Positions 12,901 through 24,900 of a stretch of DNA of 64,000 nucleotides are shown here, in pieces. The stretch's first letter is position 1; every line of letters starts with the position of its first letter. The translations under genes and the position numbers were made by a program. The stretch spans positions 313,330-377,329 of the forward strand of contig MNCI01000958.1 of assembly GCA_015680685.1 (NCBI GenBank), given 5' to 3'. The stretch is from Gnetum montanum (Eukaryota > Streptophyta > Gnetopsida > Gnetales > Gnetaceae). Under the pieces are notes generated by a model. That model saw only the letters and a program-made list of their open reading frames with translations, searched no databases and had not been told where the DNA came from.

Positions 12901-15900
12901 AGATGAAAGAATTTTAGTAAAAGATAATATGTCATGCAATATGGTTGAAGAGGTAAATAAATAGACACAACTGTATGCATTTTATGATTGGTGCTGAAAA
13001 TGATTAGTGAAATAAATAAAAGTGAATGTGTATGTGATGCATGATGTGAAGCAAGTGTGTGCACGGAAACAACCAAGGATCCACAAGAGAAATGCCCAAG
13101 ATTAGAAATATACGTTCTTGACAAAGAATGTCAAGGAAACAAGTCAATGTGACCACAATATTGAGGAGTTCATATGGCAGAAACATCAATCCATGTACAA
13201 ATGATGTAAATTCAATCCGTTGAGAAGAATAGATGAAGTAATGTAGAGTTCATGTGAGAAAATGGATCACAGGAAAAGCCTAGGGAAAACGATGAGACAA
13301 CAAAAAGGAAAAATTTGGGTTGAACAATCACAGATGAAACACACAGACAAACAATTATATGATTATCCCATTTTTGCAAAAATCATAGGAAAATCCTAGG
13401 GAAAACAATGAGACAACAAAAAGGAAAAATTTGGGTTGAACAATCAGGATGAAACACACAAACAAACAATTATATGATTATCCCATTTTTTCAAAAGACC
13501 ACTAGGAAGAGTGAAGAGACCCAATTTGAAGAGTTGAAGGAGCCAACAAGAATTCTCAGAATAAGGACTGATGAAAGTAATCCAATTTGTAGAATTGACA
13601 AAGAATTTTTCAGTAGAGAACTGATCAAGAACGTTTTTTTTTTTTTTTTTGAGGAAATGTTCGGGATCATATTACTGAAGATAAAATACAAGATATTACC
13701 AAGCGTGGGTCAATGACATTGGCCCAAGCGGGAGGTTTTTAAGCCTCAATTGATTGTGCAAAATTGTGCACCAGACATTCATGCCAAAACACCAAGGGAA
13801 GGGGGAGGGCACCCCCCAAAACACCAAGGGGGGTCACCCCTTTGAACACCAGGTGCCCCCCTCCAACACCAAGGGGGCCCTCCAAACATCAAGGGGGTCA
13901 CCCCCCCACCCTTGGGGGGAGGGGGGCAAATGACACCGTGTCACTTCTTGAAGAACCACACAAAACATGGGGACCATGGCCGTTGTTGGGGGAAGGGGGG
14001 GGGNGGGGCGGCACCAGGGAAAAAATGGTCTCGCTATGGGCTCGTCGGTAGCCTATGACAGGTGCAATGTGGACGTTTAAGGGCATGGAGAATATCCAAC
14101 GTGTTGCTATGAAGCTCAATGTCCACAAAACTAGCAGCTTGTTGGAGTCCTTGCATGGTTGATTCACGTCAGTTTCGTTCCTCCGTCAATGTCCCCCTGT
14201 CCGGGTGGAAACGTGCCGACGTTCGATGGATGTGATGCCAAAGTTCCCCCCACGTGCAATCACAGTTGATGCCCAGGATGATGTATGGACATCGTCCAAC
14301 CCTAAGCCCACTGGTGTGCACTTTGCTCATGCGACCGATCTAACTGGCGCTGTCTCTACTCCTCCTCATCTTGCTCTTGCTCCTGCTGAGCTTGCTCAAC
14401 CACCTCATGCTCTCTTTGGGTGGTTTCCTCCTGAATCAGCTTGTCTCGCACTTGGGCCCAGATCTCGTCCACCAAATGGGCTTGGGCCACATCAGCTAGC
14501 AAGGCTTGCTACCTTGTTATCTCTTGTTCCTCTTCGTGGAAATGGGTTTCCATTTCGATCCGTGCTTGTATGAGGGCATCTTCCCGCTTTGCTTCCCACT
14601 CTCGACGTTCAGCGTTGCGCGCTGCGGTCGCGACCTCTAGAATTGCTCATTGTAGCTCCTCATTGCTTCTTTCGTTGTGCCCCGACATTCTAGGCGGTGA
14701 CATCTCCGGCACCACCATGGGGTTTGGGGTCCTCTGTCCCCTACGACTACATCTTCTCCTAGTATAAGTCACCGTAGGTTGGGTCCTCAAAATCCCCAGG
14801 CCGGTCAGAGGGGATGGGCCAAATGGGGCACCCCTTGGGGGGGGGGGGGGGTGGCCAAGCCCCTGCCCTGAAAGATGTTGCCCCCCTATTGCCGCCACAG
14901 GGCCGGGATGAGCCCAAAGTGGCGGCCTCACCTCTGCTGTTGCAGAGCCGCCAGAAAAAAACCTGGGTAAGTTAACCCTAACTCCCAATTTAAGGTATTT
15001 AAGGAAAGCAAAGTGGATGCCTTGGAGTTTTGACCCATTGCCTAACTGTACAAAAAATTGGTCCACAAGATCCGCTGCTCGGGCCTAGAGCTGGGGTAGA
15101 GAGGATCTGGGAACTTGTTTGCTTTGCGTGCATGACATCGACCTGTTGAAGAAAATTTCGGCGTCTTGTAGCCCGCATGTGGAGGGTAGAATAATTTCGC
15201 CATCGGCGTGGGCCCCCATACACCTGGCGATCGAGGATTCAATGACGATGACCTCAGTGCCCCTAATTTAAGATTGTACAGGAGATATAGCAATGATGAT
15301 CCCATTAAGGAGTTGTAAAGGATTTGTGAAGGAGATGGATTGAATCCAATAGAGTTAAATGGTGCAAACTAGATTCATCTATATATAATATATGAAATCA
15401 AATGTGTAAACCTGTGGTATGTATGAATGTTTATTAATTTGGGGGTGAGCTGGGGGGCATAGTGGGGGTGAGGGAGGAGGTGTTGGAACCCCAAAATAAG
15501 TGTAATATAAGTTATGAACGAATGAGATACACAAAATTGCACAAACCATAGAGGGATCAAGTTTATGAGCCATACTATGAAGTTTCGAGAGAGTTTTAAA
15601 GCAATGTCTTAGACTTGAATCAATAGCATCAGAAAACTAATTTGGATTTATGTCAAGGGGATCTACTATAGGACTATTTTTTTGATATGATAATGAATGG
15701 AAAGATTCAGAGAACATAGAAAACCTACATATGATCTTTATTAACTTGGAAAAAGTATGATAGAGTACTTGCACATATTATTTGGTGGGCTTTTACAAAG
15801 GAATAACATTTTGATAAATATATTAAAGTGATTTAAGGTATGTATGAAGGAGCTACTACTAGAATTTGTATAGCTTGTGGAATCACATTTGATTTTTCAG

Positions 15901-18900
15901 AAATAGCTTGTGGAAGCCTTTACTGGTTTGCTATTGTTTTCTTTTTCGAGAAAGAGGTCGGGATTATATTAAAAGAGCAAAAATACGTTACAAAGATTAC
16001 ATGCAATTACAAGCGGTGGGCCACCAGGAGAGGCCCCACCGAGAGGGGAGGGCCCTCGGGCCCCAGAAACCGCGAGCGAGACAGACAAAATAGCCAGATA
16101 GAGTAGAGAAAACCAAGAAAAGCCAAAACACCCGGGGGGGCGACCCCCCCACCAGAGACAACCCCCTACGGGTGAGTCGGAAGCCGCCGACAGGCGCAGT
16201 TGGGGCGTTCCAGCTCATGGAGGATATCGAGGGTATTCCGATGATCCTTCGTATCCACGAAATTAGCCGCCTGTTGGATGCCCTGCATAAGCGATTTGCG
16301 TCTTCCCCTGTCCTCCTGTGAACCCCCAGCATCAAGGTGGTACCGCGCAGAGGTCCGGCGGATGTGCCGCCCGAGCTCCGCCCAGGAGCACTCGCAGCTA
16401 ATGCCCAAAACAAAGTATGGGCATCGCCCCTCCCGCAGCCACTGCCGGGCATTATGCCCGTGGGCTCGGTCTAGCTGTCTCTGCCGCTGGGCTTCTTTCG
16501 CCTGGAGTCGCTCCTGCTCCGCCCGCTCCTCTAGCTTGCACCTTTTCTGAGCCTCCGCCGCCTGTGTGAGCTCCTCCCGAACCTGAGCCCTAATCTCATC
16601 GATGAGGTGGGCCTGAGCAGCCTCAGCAAGGAGCTCCTGCTACCTGACCCGCTCCTGCTCGCGCTCGGTGACCTGGGCCTCGATGTTGGCCCGGGCTTGT
16701 GCAAGGGCCTCGTTCCACTTGGCTTCCCACTCTTCCCGCACCTCGTCCGCCGCGCGCTGCGTAGCTTGTTGAAGCTCCTCCTCCCAGTTCCTTCGACCCA
16801 ATGTCTCCGACGGGGGGGGAAGGCGAGCGCTCGGGGGAGCGTCGCTCCTACGTGGTCCTCTGCCTTCGCGGAACCTGGGAACCCCAGCTGGGCCAACCAC
16901 CCCCCGCCCCAAGCACCCCCTCAGCCAGCGGCCTAGCCGCGGGGGAGCCCCCCGAACCGCCCCCCCGTGGGGGGGCAGGGGGGGCCGGGGGCAGCCCCCC
17001 ACCCCCCGCCCCCTGCCAGAGCGCCAAGATCAAACCAGAGTGCCGGCCTCGCCGTTTGAGTCTGAGCGTCGCTTTTAAGAAGCGGGGGAGGTTGACGGGG
17101 GTGCCTAACTTGAGGCACCGTAGGAACGCAAAGTGAAGGCCCTGCAACTTAGAAGCGTTGCCAGACTGCACGAAGTAGCACTCAATGAGATCAGTTCCCC
17201 TGGCCCATAAGCACGGCAAAGAGGACCTGGGGACCTGGCGACTCTGGGTCCGGGGGACGGGCCCAGGAAAAAACAACTCCGCGTCCTCTAACCCTCGGGT
17301 AGAGGGCAAGAGGACCTCCCCAGCGATCGGGGTCCCCAGACAGTTGGCAATCGAGGATTCGGTGATCCAAATTTCATGCCCGCGAAAGAGAGTACGGTCG
17401 TTGACCCAGTTGGAAAAGAACGCGTCATCCGCCAGGTTAGGGTCCCCCACCAGCCGCTGCAGCGGCTTTGACCAGCCGCACTGGGTCACTAACCGCCAAA
17501 GCGCCTCGTTATCCTAAAAAACTGCACAGTCCGGTTCAAAAGTGGGCGTTTGTCCCATGGTAGCCTCGATTTCTCTCCATGCCGTGGCAGCCTGGGAGAC
17601 CAAACGCGTCGGAGGGGGGCGCGGCTGCTGCTGAAAGACGGTGTTGTTCCGTGCCTTCCACGCTACCCATAAAAGTAGCGTGGCAGGGGAGTCGCCCGTC
17701 AGGCGTCTCGGGGGGGGGGGGCATAGCCGTAGCGCGCCACGTGGCGCACATGCAGGGGCACTCCACCGCGAAGTGCTGCGTGGTCTCTGCCTCGGCGCCG
17801 CATGAAGGACACGTCGCAGAACTGAGGATCCCGCGCCGAAGCAGTAGGGCCCGTACTGGCAGCGCATCGTTTTTGAGGAGCCACAGAAAAAATTTTATTT
17901 TTTCAGGCAGGTGCCCCTGCCATATCTGCCGCCAGCCGTCCATCCGCGGGTACTTTGTCTTCAGGAGGGCCCGTGGCTCGAGGCTCCCCCAACCCAAGGT
18001 CTGCATGGTGTGAGCGTGTCGGCAGAGCTCCTGCCAAGGTCTCGAATCGCGCGCTCCCGAAACCCAAGGCCGATATTTGGTCTGCATGATTCGGATCCAG
18101 GGGATCGGTTCTCCTTGGGGGCGCGAAAAACGGAGCAGCAACCGTTGTTGCCCGATCATCAATTCATCTTTGAAGGAAGTAACCCCCAAACCCCCAGCAC
18201 TACGGGGCCGCGCGACCCGCTCCCAGCAGACCAGATGGATTCTGCGCCCCCCCTTGCCCCCCTCCCAAACGAAGGTACGGACAAGAGAATTAACCGCAGA
18301 AACGACCGCATTCGGAGGCGTGGCCACAATTGCCACGAACCTTGCGACTGCCGTGAGGATTCCAGTGGCCACCAACAGGCGCCCTTTGCGGCTAAGGAAC
18401 CTGTTCGCCCAGTGGCCCATTCTTCTCTCGATTTTACCAAGCAGCGGGCCCCACGCCGTGGTCCGGCCCCACCTGAAAAGGGGGAGGCCCAGATATGTGT
18501 CGTTGTATGTGCCTGGCAGGATATTCAGGATGTGTATCGCCCGGTTCTTAACCTCAGCGTCCGCATTGAAGAAGTGGGCGGAGGATTTGGTTCGATTGAT
18601 TTCCAGTCCCACCTCGGCCGCGAGACGGGATAGGGCAACGTTGATACACCGCGCTTGGGGAATCGTTGCTCTACTAAACAACATCGTGTCGTCCGCATAG
18701 TGTTCGGCCCGGCAGGCCACACCGGCAATGTCAAGATCATCCACCCCTAAGGTGTTGCAATACTGCTGCATTAAGCCCATGGCAATGATGAAAAGGAGGG
18801 GCGAGAGCGGGTCCCCCTGCCTCAACCCCNCTGCAATACTGCTGCATTAAGCCCATGGCAATGATGAAAAGGAGGGGCGAGAGCGGGTCCCCCTGCCTCA

Positions 18901-21900
18901 ACCCCCGCCCAAGGGAGGAGAGGCCCCATAAACGCCCCCCACATCAAAGGAGAAACCTGCAGAGGACTGCATGTGGATGCATAAGCGGATGAACTGCAGA
19001 TCAAACCCTTTCTGTAACATGATAGACTGCAAGGCCTCCCAGCTGAGTGTGTCATAAGCCTTGGTGATGTCAAGCTTGAGGCAGAGCCCGGGAAAACCCG
19101 TAGTCCGAAGCGAGTGAAACACCTCCTGCATGACGAGGATTGGGTCCTGAATTGCCCGTCCTTGCACGAACCCCGCCTGGTTGGTCCCCACCAGCTTGGG
19201 CATGATCGACACAAGCCGATTCACCAGCAGCTTGGAGAAGACCCTGATGAGGACATTGCACACGCCAATGGGGCAAAAATGCTCGGGGCGGTGTGCATCG
19301 GATTGCTTTGGGATGCACACAATGCGGGAGCAGTTGAGTTCCCTTCGTACCTGTCTCCTGGCCAACATAAGATTGAACGCATCTAGAATATTGGGCCCCA
19401 TAATATCTATGAAAGTTTTAAAAAATTCAAGGCTCCAACCGTCAGGACCTGGCACTCTGCCACCAGGCATGCTAGTGATCGTCGCTGTGAACTCCGACCA
19501 TGAGAAGGGGGCCAACAGTCGCACGTTGTCATGCTTGCTCAGCACACGCTGCACGGGAACCGAGATGGGCGTGGTGGGGCGCTTGGCCCAAATCCCGCGC
19601 CAGTATTGCGTCAGCTCGTGCGCAATTTGTTGTGGATCATCAGTGGTTTCGCCGGCTTGATTGCGGAGGCAACGGGGTTGACATCCCCCCTGGGTTTTGG
19701 CCATAGCGAAGAAGAATCTAGTCTGCCGGTCCCCTTCTCTAATCCATCGGACTCGGGAACGTTGCCGCCAGTACGTCTCCTCTTCGAGGTCAAGGGATTG
19801 GAGCTGCCGCAACGTGTGCAACTCCTCCACGTGTAAATCCTCCCCCGCTTCCTGTCGGGCTTGGATCTGGGCAAGCTGGGTACGAAGCTTCCGTAGGCCA
19901 GTACGGAAGGAGAACTTCGCCTCCACGGGGAGGGCCCTAATGGCCCACTTCAGCCGAAGCAAGGCACCTTTGAGGAAATCTCGTGGGTCCCCCCGGTCTG
20001 GCCGGTAGTCAGCCCAAATCTCCTCCACCATTGGCCGCAGCCAAGGCTTGGCTAACCAGGCCACCTCGAAACGGAAGGGACGAGGGGCCCTTGGCTTATC
20101 CGGCCCAATCAGGCAGGTAAGCGAACGATGATTGGAAGCCACCCTTTCCTGCCCCACCACACGGATGGAGGAGTGGAGCAGGAGCTCAGCGCCAACCCAA
20201 ACCCGATCAATCTGGGTGAGAACCCGTTCTGGTCCCTTCCTTCGATTGCTCCACGTGAAATGGCAATTCTCAATTGGTAAGTCCACGAGGGAGAAGGTGG
20301 CCAGGAACGCCTGGAATTCCGCAGCCCCGGGCGGCGGGGGGGCACCCCCCCAGACTTCTCCCAAGGGTGAAGGCGCTGGTTGAAGTCCCCAACCACCAGC
20401 CACACCCGATGGTCGGGGACTAGCGCCGCCACCCGGTGCAGTTCTCGCAGCCGCTCCCCCCATTGCTGGGCGCCATAGAAATTAGTCAACCAGATCCCGT
20501 GCGCAGAGACCTGAACCGTGATGGCCCACTGCGATGCATCAAGGAGGTGCATGGCATAGTGGGCAAGAATGGCGAGGCCGTTGGCCTAACCCCGGCAGGG
20601 GTGCGTGTAGGTAGTCCAGCCCTCCCACTGGAGGAAGTGCGACTTCGTAGGCTGTAGTTTGGTTTCCTGTAGACAAACAATGTCGTAGTCTTCATCTCTG
20701 ACAATTCGACGCAGGGTGTTTCTTTTGTAGGGGGTACCCCGTCCCCTGCAGTTCCAGCTGAACACCTTCATGTATGACCAGAGGTGCGGCGTTGGTAGAC
20801 CTCCCGCAAGGTTTGTTGCTGCCCCAAGTCGATATCGCGTTGGGTTTGTTTGTTTCTGGTACTGGTCTCAGTTGGTCTGCCCGGACGGTTCTCGCCGACT
20901 CGCACTACTGTCGCCGTAGGCTCCGTCGCCTGGCGCCGCCGAGCCCGGGTGCTCCCCTGAACCACGTTAACCCACTCCCCCAGAGGGGGCAACGTAGGTT
21001 CCGACCCCGCCCCAGGAGGGGCACGGGGCGACAGGGGAGGGGTCGAGTGGGGGTGGGTCTTAGTGGGTGAAAGTTGGGCCCCGGGGGAGGTNNNNNNNNN
21101 NNNNNNNNNNNNNNNNNNNNNNNNNNNNNNNNNNNNNNNNNNNNNNNNNNNNNNNNNNNNNNNNNNNNNNNNNNNNNNNNNNNNNNNNNNNNNNNNNNNN
21201 NNNNNNNNNNNNNNNNNNNNNNNNNNNNNNNNNNNNNNNNNNNNNNNNNNNNNNNNNNNNNNNNNNNNNNNNNNNNNNNNNNNNNNNNNNNNNNNNNNNN
21301 NNNNNNNNNNNNNNNNNNNNNNNNNNNNNNNNNNNNNNNNNNNNNNNNNNNNNNNNNNNNNNNNNNNNNNNNNNNNNNNNNNNNNNNNNNNNNNNNNNNN
21401 NNNNNNNNNNNNNNNNNNNNNNNNNNNNNNNNNNNNNNNNNNNNNNNNNNNNNNNNNNNNNNNNNNNNNNCGGAGGCGACAGTCGACCTCCTGATGTCCG
21501 GGTTTCCCGCACCCCCCCGGCCGACCGGCCTTTGGGTCATACGTCGGGGCGGGTTCCGTCCCAAGGTTCTCGAAGGTGACCTGGAGGGTCTCCTCCCCCC
21601 CAGGAAGCTCCAACACGACCTCCCGGACAAGGTTAGTCTTCGACAAGCTGCGCCAGACGCAGAATTGGGCGAAGCCCATTCGCGCCATGGACCGCGTGAC
21701 GCGGTCGAAAGCGATGAATTCGCTGAAAAAACCGGCCAGTTCCGTGAGGAAAGCGAGACTCCAGAGCACCCAGGGAACGTCGGCCGCGCGCACCCAGACC
21801 GGAGCCCGGGTGAACAAGTCTGTCTCGCGGTGAGCCCTGGGGCGCCAAGGGGTTAAGGCGAGGCCCCGAGCCCCGTAGAACCACGGGCCACCAAGCAACA

Positions 21901-24900
21901 CAGAATCCCGAGCTTGCATGGAGGGAAGGACGAAAAGGAGCAAGTCCTCGGACAAGCTCCGCACATCGACATCCCCAACCTGCCATTGCTCCCTCACCCA
22001 CCGGCGAATAAGGTCCAGGCACGGGCGGGATCCTCGAGAGATGAAACGGCCGATGAGGCTCCTCTCTATTGTTCGGACACCCTCCGTTGGAGGGTGGTTG
22101 ACTCGCAGCCTCAGGGTGTGGTCACTGCGGGAGTGGGCCGTAATGGTGCTAGCCCCCAAACCATTGGGAGTGTCCTCAGCGAAGGGGCCCGTGCCAGCAC
22201 CGGTACTGGTGGCCGCGGCGGCAAGGATTGTCATTCCCGCGATGGTTGTAGCGGTAGTGGCAGTTGCGGCCACAGTGACCGTGTCTGTTGTGTCTAGCGT
22301 GCCGGTGGTGCCGGTTGTGGCGCCGGTGGCTGCGGCACTGTCGTTGGCAGGGGTGGTGGTTTTGGCAACGACGGTGGCGTCGGTGGCGGTGGTGGCGTCA
22401 GTGGCGTCAGTGGCGGTGGTGGCGGTGGTGGCGTCGGTGGCGTTGGGTGTGTTCATCTTCTTCCCGCTCTCCAAGAGGTGGGAATTAGAAGGCATCTATT
22501 GTTAATTAGAAGGAAATATATGATGAAATCCCTTGGTATATGTTGTTTGTATATGATAGTCTTCATGGATACATCTTAAGCAAATATTACTTCTAAAATG
22601 GGAAAGTGGGAACATGTTCTTAAATCAAAAGGCTTAAAAATTAGTAAAAGTAAGATAAAATACATGGAATCTAATTATAGCAAAAGTATAATTGGTAATG
22701 GAATATAAGTAATAATTCAAGGCCAAAAAGTTCCTCATTACACAGTTTTGCTACTTAGGAACAATGGTCTAGTTAGAAGGTAAAATTTATAAGGATGTAA
22801 GAAATAGGATTAAGGTAGGGTGGTTAAAAATGGAGATAGGCTAGTGATTTTTTATTTGATAAAAGAATCCCAATAAAACTAAAGAAAAAAAATCATCTAT
22901 TAAAACTAAAGAATCCCAATAAAACATCTATTAACCATCATCTATCCTTACTTCAACAAATTATTCATTGTTAAAACTTTTTGTTTTCGTGCCAATTGAA
23001 AAAGACATGAACTTTAAGGATTAGATCCAACTTCTTCCAATGAATAACTTCTTTAACTAGTTGACCTATGTATAAAATATCACAAGCCTTTGCTACTTTG
23101 TAAGAATGTTTATTTCCTCCATAATCAAAGCCTTAACATCTTGAGATTTCATGTAGTGATATCTCATCCATGCGTGTACTTTTTCAAGTGCTATTCATGT
23201 TCACATTCACCCTTTATTACTTGCATGACATTCTCCTTCATAATTCTCCAAGATAGCTTTCCCAAAAAAGCCATATTTAATTAATGTAAGTCCAAGTAAA
23301 CCACATTTCCATGGATGACAAACTGTATCTCAATTCAATAGATGAATTTTTTCCCTTCGTCCGAATCTTGCTAAAGAAAATCTATTCGAATTTTTCAAGT
23401 TTTTTTACTCCTTTAAAGTTCAAAGACAACATTAAATATAGTGGAATAGATTGAAAATAGCTACAAATTAATTGTTATCTTCTAGCCATGGTAAGAAACT
23501 TTCCTTGGTAACCAACTAATTTCTATGTCATCCTCTATGAAACATTGTTCAACAATTCTAACTTATTTCTTTCCAAAAATAATGTTTTGCCTAATTATTG
23601 CTTGGAAGACTTAGCTCGCTTACAATTTAACACATTTGAAACATTTTGCTTTTATATATCCGAAAACGAATAGGAAACAAAATGCTTTTATCATATATAT
23701 ATATTTTTAAATTCTGAAACTTGTTAAAAATAAGTCAACACCTCTTTAACATTTGTTAGGCATCTTTCTTCAGCTTCAAGGATGATAAAAGCATCATCAA
23801 CAAATTACACGTAAAATCAGGCAAACCATAAGTTGGTGTAATTCCTTTAATTTCCCCTTTTATAGCTTTCTCTTTAATCAGACATCCTAAAGCTTCAACT
23901 GCCCTATCTCAACCCATTGTTGCTTTAAAATCTTTCATGTGCTTCTCCATTAAGCAACGTTAAAAATGATGTTGTAGCATAACATTTTTTAGCCATTGAC
24001 TACTAATTATTAGGAAATACAAATTTATATAATATGACATGCAAAAATCTACATAAAACACAATCATAAACTTTTCTTAAATCAAGTTTAAGCTTAAGTA
24101 AATTTCTATTCTGTTTTGAAGCTGAACGAAAAATTTCATAGATAAGAATAATCTGATTTAATATTTGTCTACCTTTCACAAATCTTGCTTGGCAATTGTT
24201 GATGATGGATTAGTCTTTCTGTTAAAACTTTACAAATAATTTTATAAAGAATATTATACAAACCTATAGGCATTTTGTATATCCTGACTGACATCTAGAT
24301 CTCCAAAATTCATGGATTATATCTTGTATATCCTTCCGTATTCTGAATGATCTTGGCCCTATACTTTTAAAATTGGGATTGGATTAGTAGGAAAGCACCT
24401 GATTTAATCAGGAAGTGGATTGATTTTTGTGGCATACCTCGCATAATATAGGCTCTGGAACAAATTAGAGAGCTTATATGAAGGCAAGAATGCACAAAAC
24501 AAAGCATTAATGATTTGAATGTTCATGAATCTAGAGTACAAGGATGGACAAAGTGTTACAAAGAACTTGAACAAGTTCTAGGAACTCCTAAATCAACTGG
24601 TTACAAGGAAGCTTGTGCTAAATGATGAGGTACAAGCATTGATTTTGTTAAGTTCTTTATCAGCTAGCTGGGAGACTTTGGTGGTTTTTGTTAGCAATAT
24701 AACTCCTCAACTCTTGATGGAAAGGTAACTTTGAGCAGAGTCAAGGATAGTCTGCTCAATGAACAGGCCAGAAGAAAATTGGTCTCTTCTGCGTTTGAGG
24801 CATTGGTTGCACATAAGAAGGGTAGAAACAAGAATGGAACTTTTTCAGATAAAAACTATATAAACTCTTACGATAGGAAAGAGAGAACTGCTTAAATTTC

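Larger units (their letters stand above)
15939..22495 (-). mobile_element. LINE-J copy B, nearly full-length
   Basis: A GC-rich (roughly 60%) minus-strand non-LTR retrotransposon inserted into the AT-rich RTE element. Order on the minus strand: ORF1 (22,495-20,768), ORF2 (20,771-16,166), a 3' region of about 230 bp and the family terminus TAATCCCGACCTCTTTCTCG at 15,939-15,965. The 8-bp word CTATTGTT lies on both sides (15,931-15,938 and 22,496-22,503) and is a candidate target-site duplication. Almost all defects are single TAG stops or frame breaks in G/C homopolymers, so the copy is young or partly misassembled. It lacks an obvious 5' UTR, so the 5' end is probably truncated at or near the ORF1 start. 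Confidence 0.9.

Noticed and set aside
14205-14767. + strand ORFs of 122 and 108 codons
   Set aside because: Antisense of the coiled-coil part of LINE-J copy A; proline/serine-rich shadow sequence.
16278-17136. + strand Arg/Ser/Pro-rich ORFs (90, 109 and 111 codons)
   Set aside because: Antisense shadows of the ORF2 C-terminal, coiled-coil and J-like segments.
17911-18700. Long + strand ORFs (240 and 207 codons)
   Set aside because: They lie opposite the LINE-J RT coding strand in GC-rich sequence; composition reduces stops. No family resemblance, while the minus strand has clear RT motifs.
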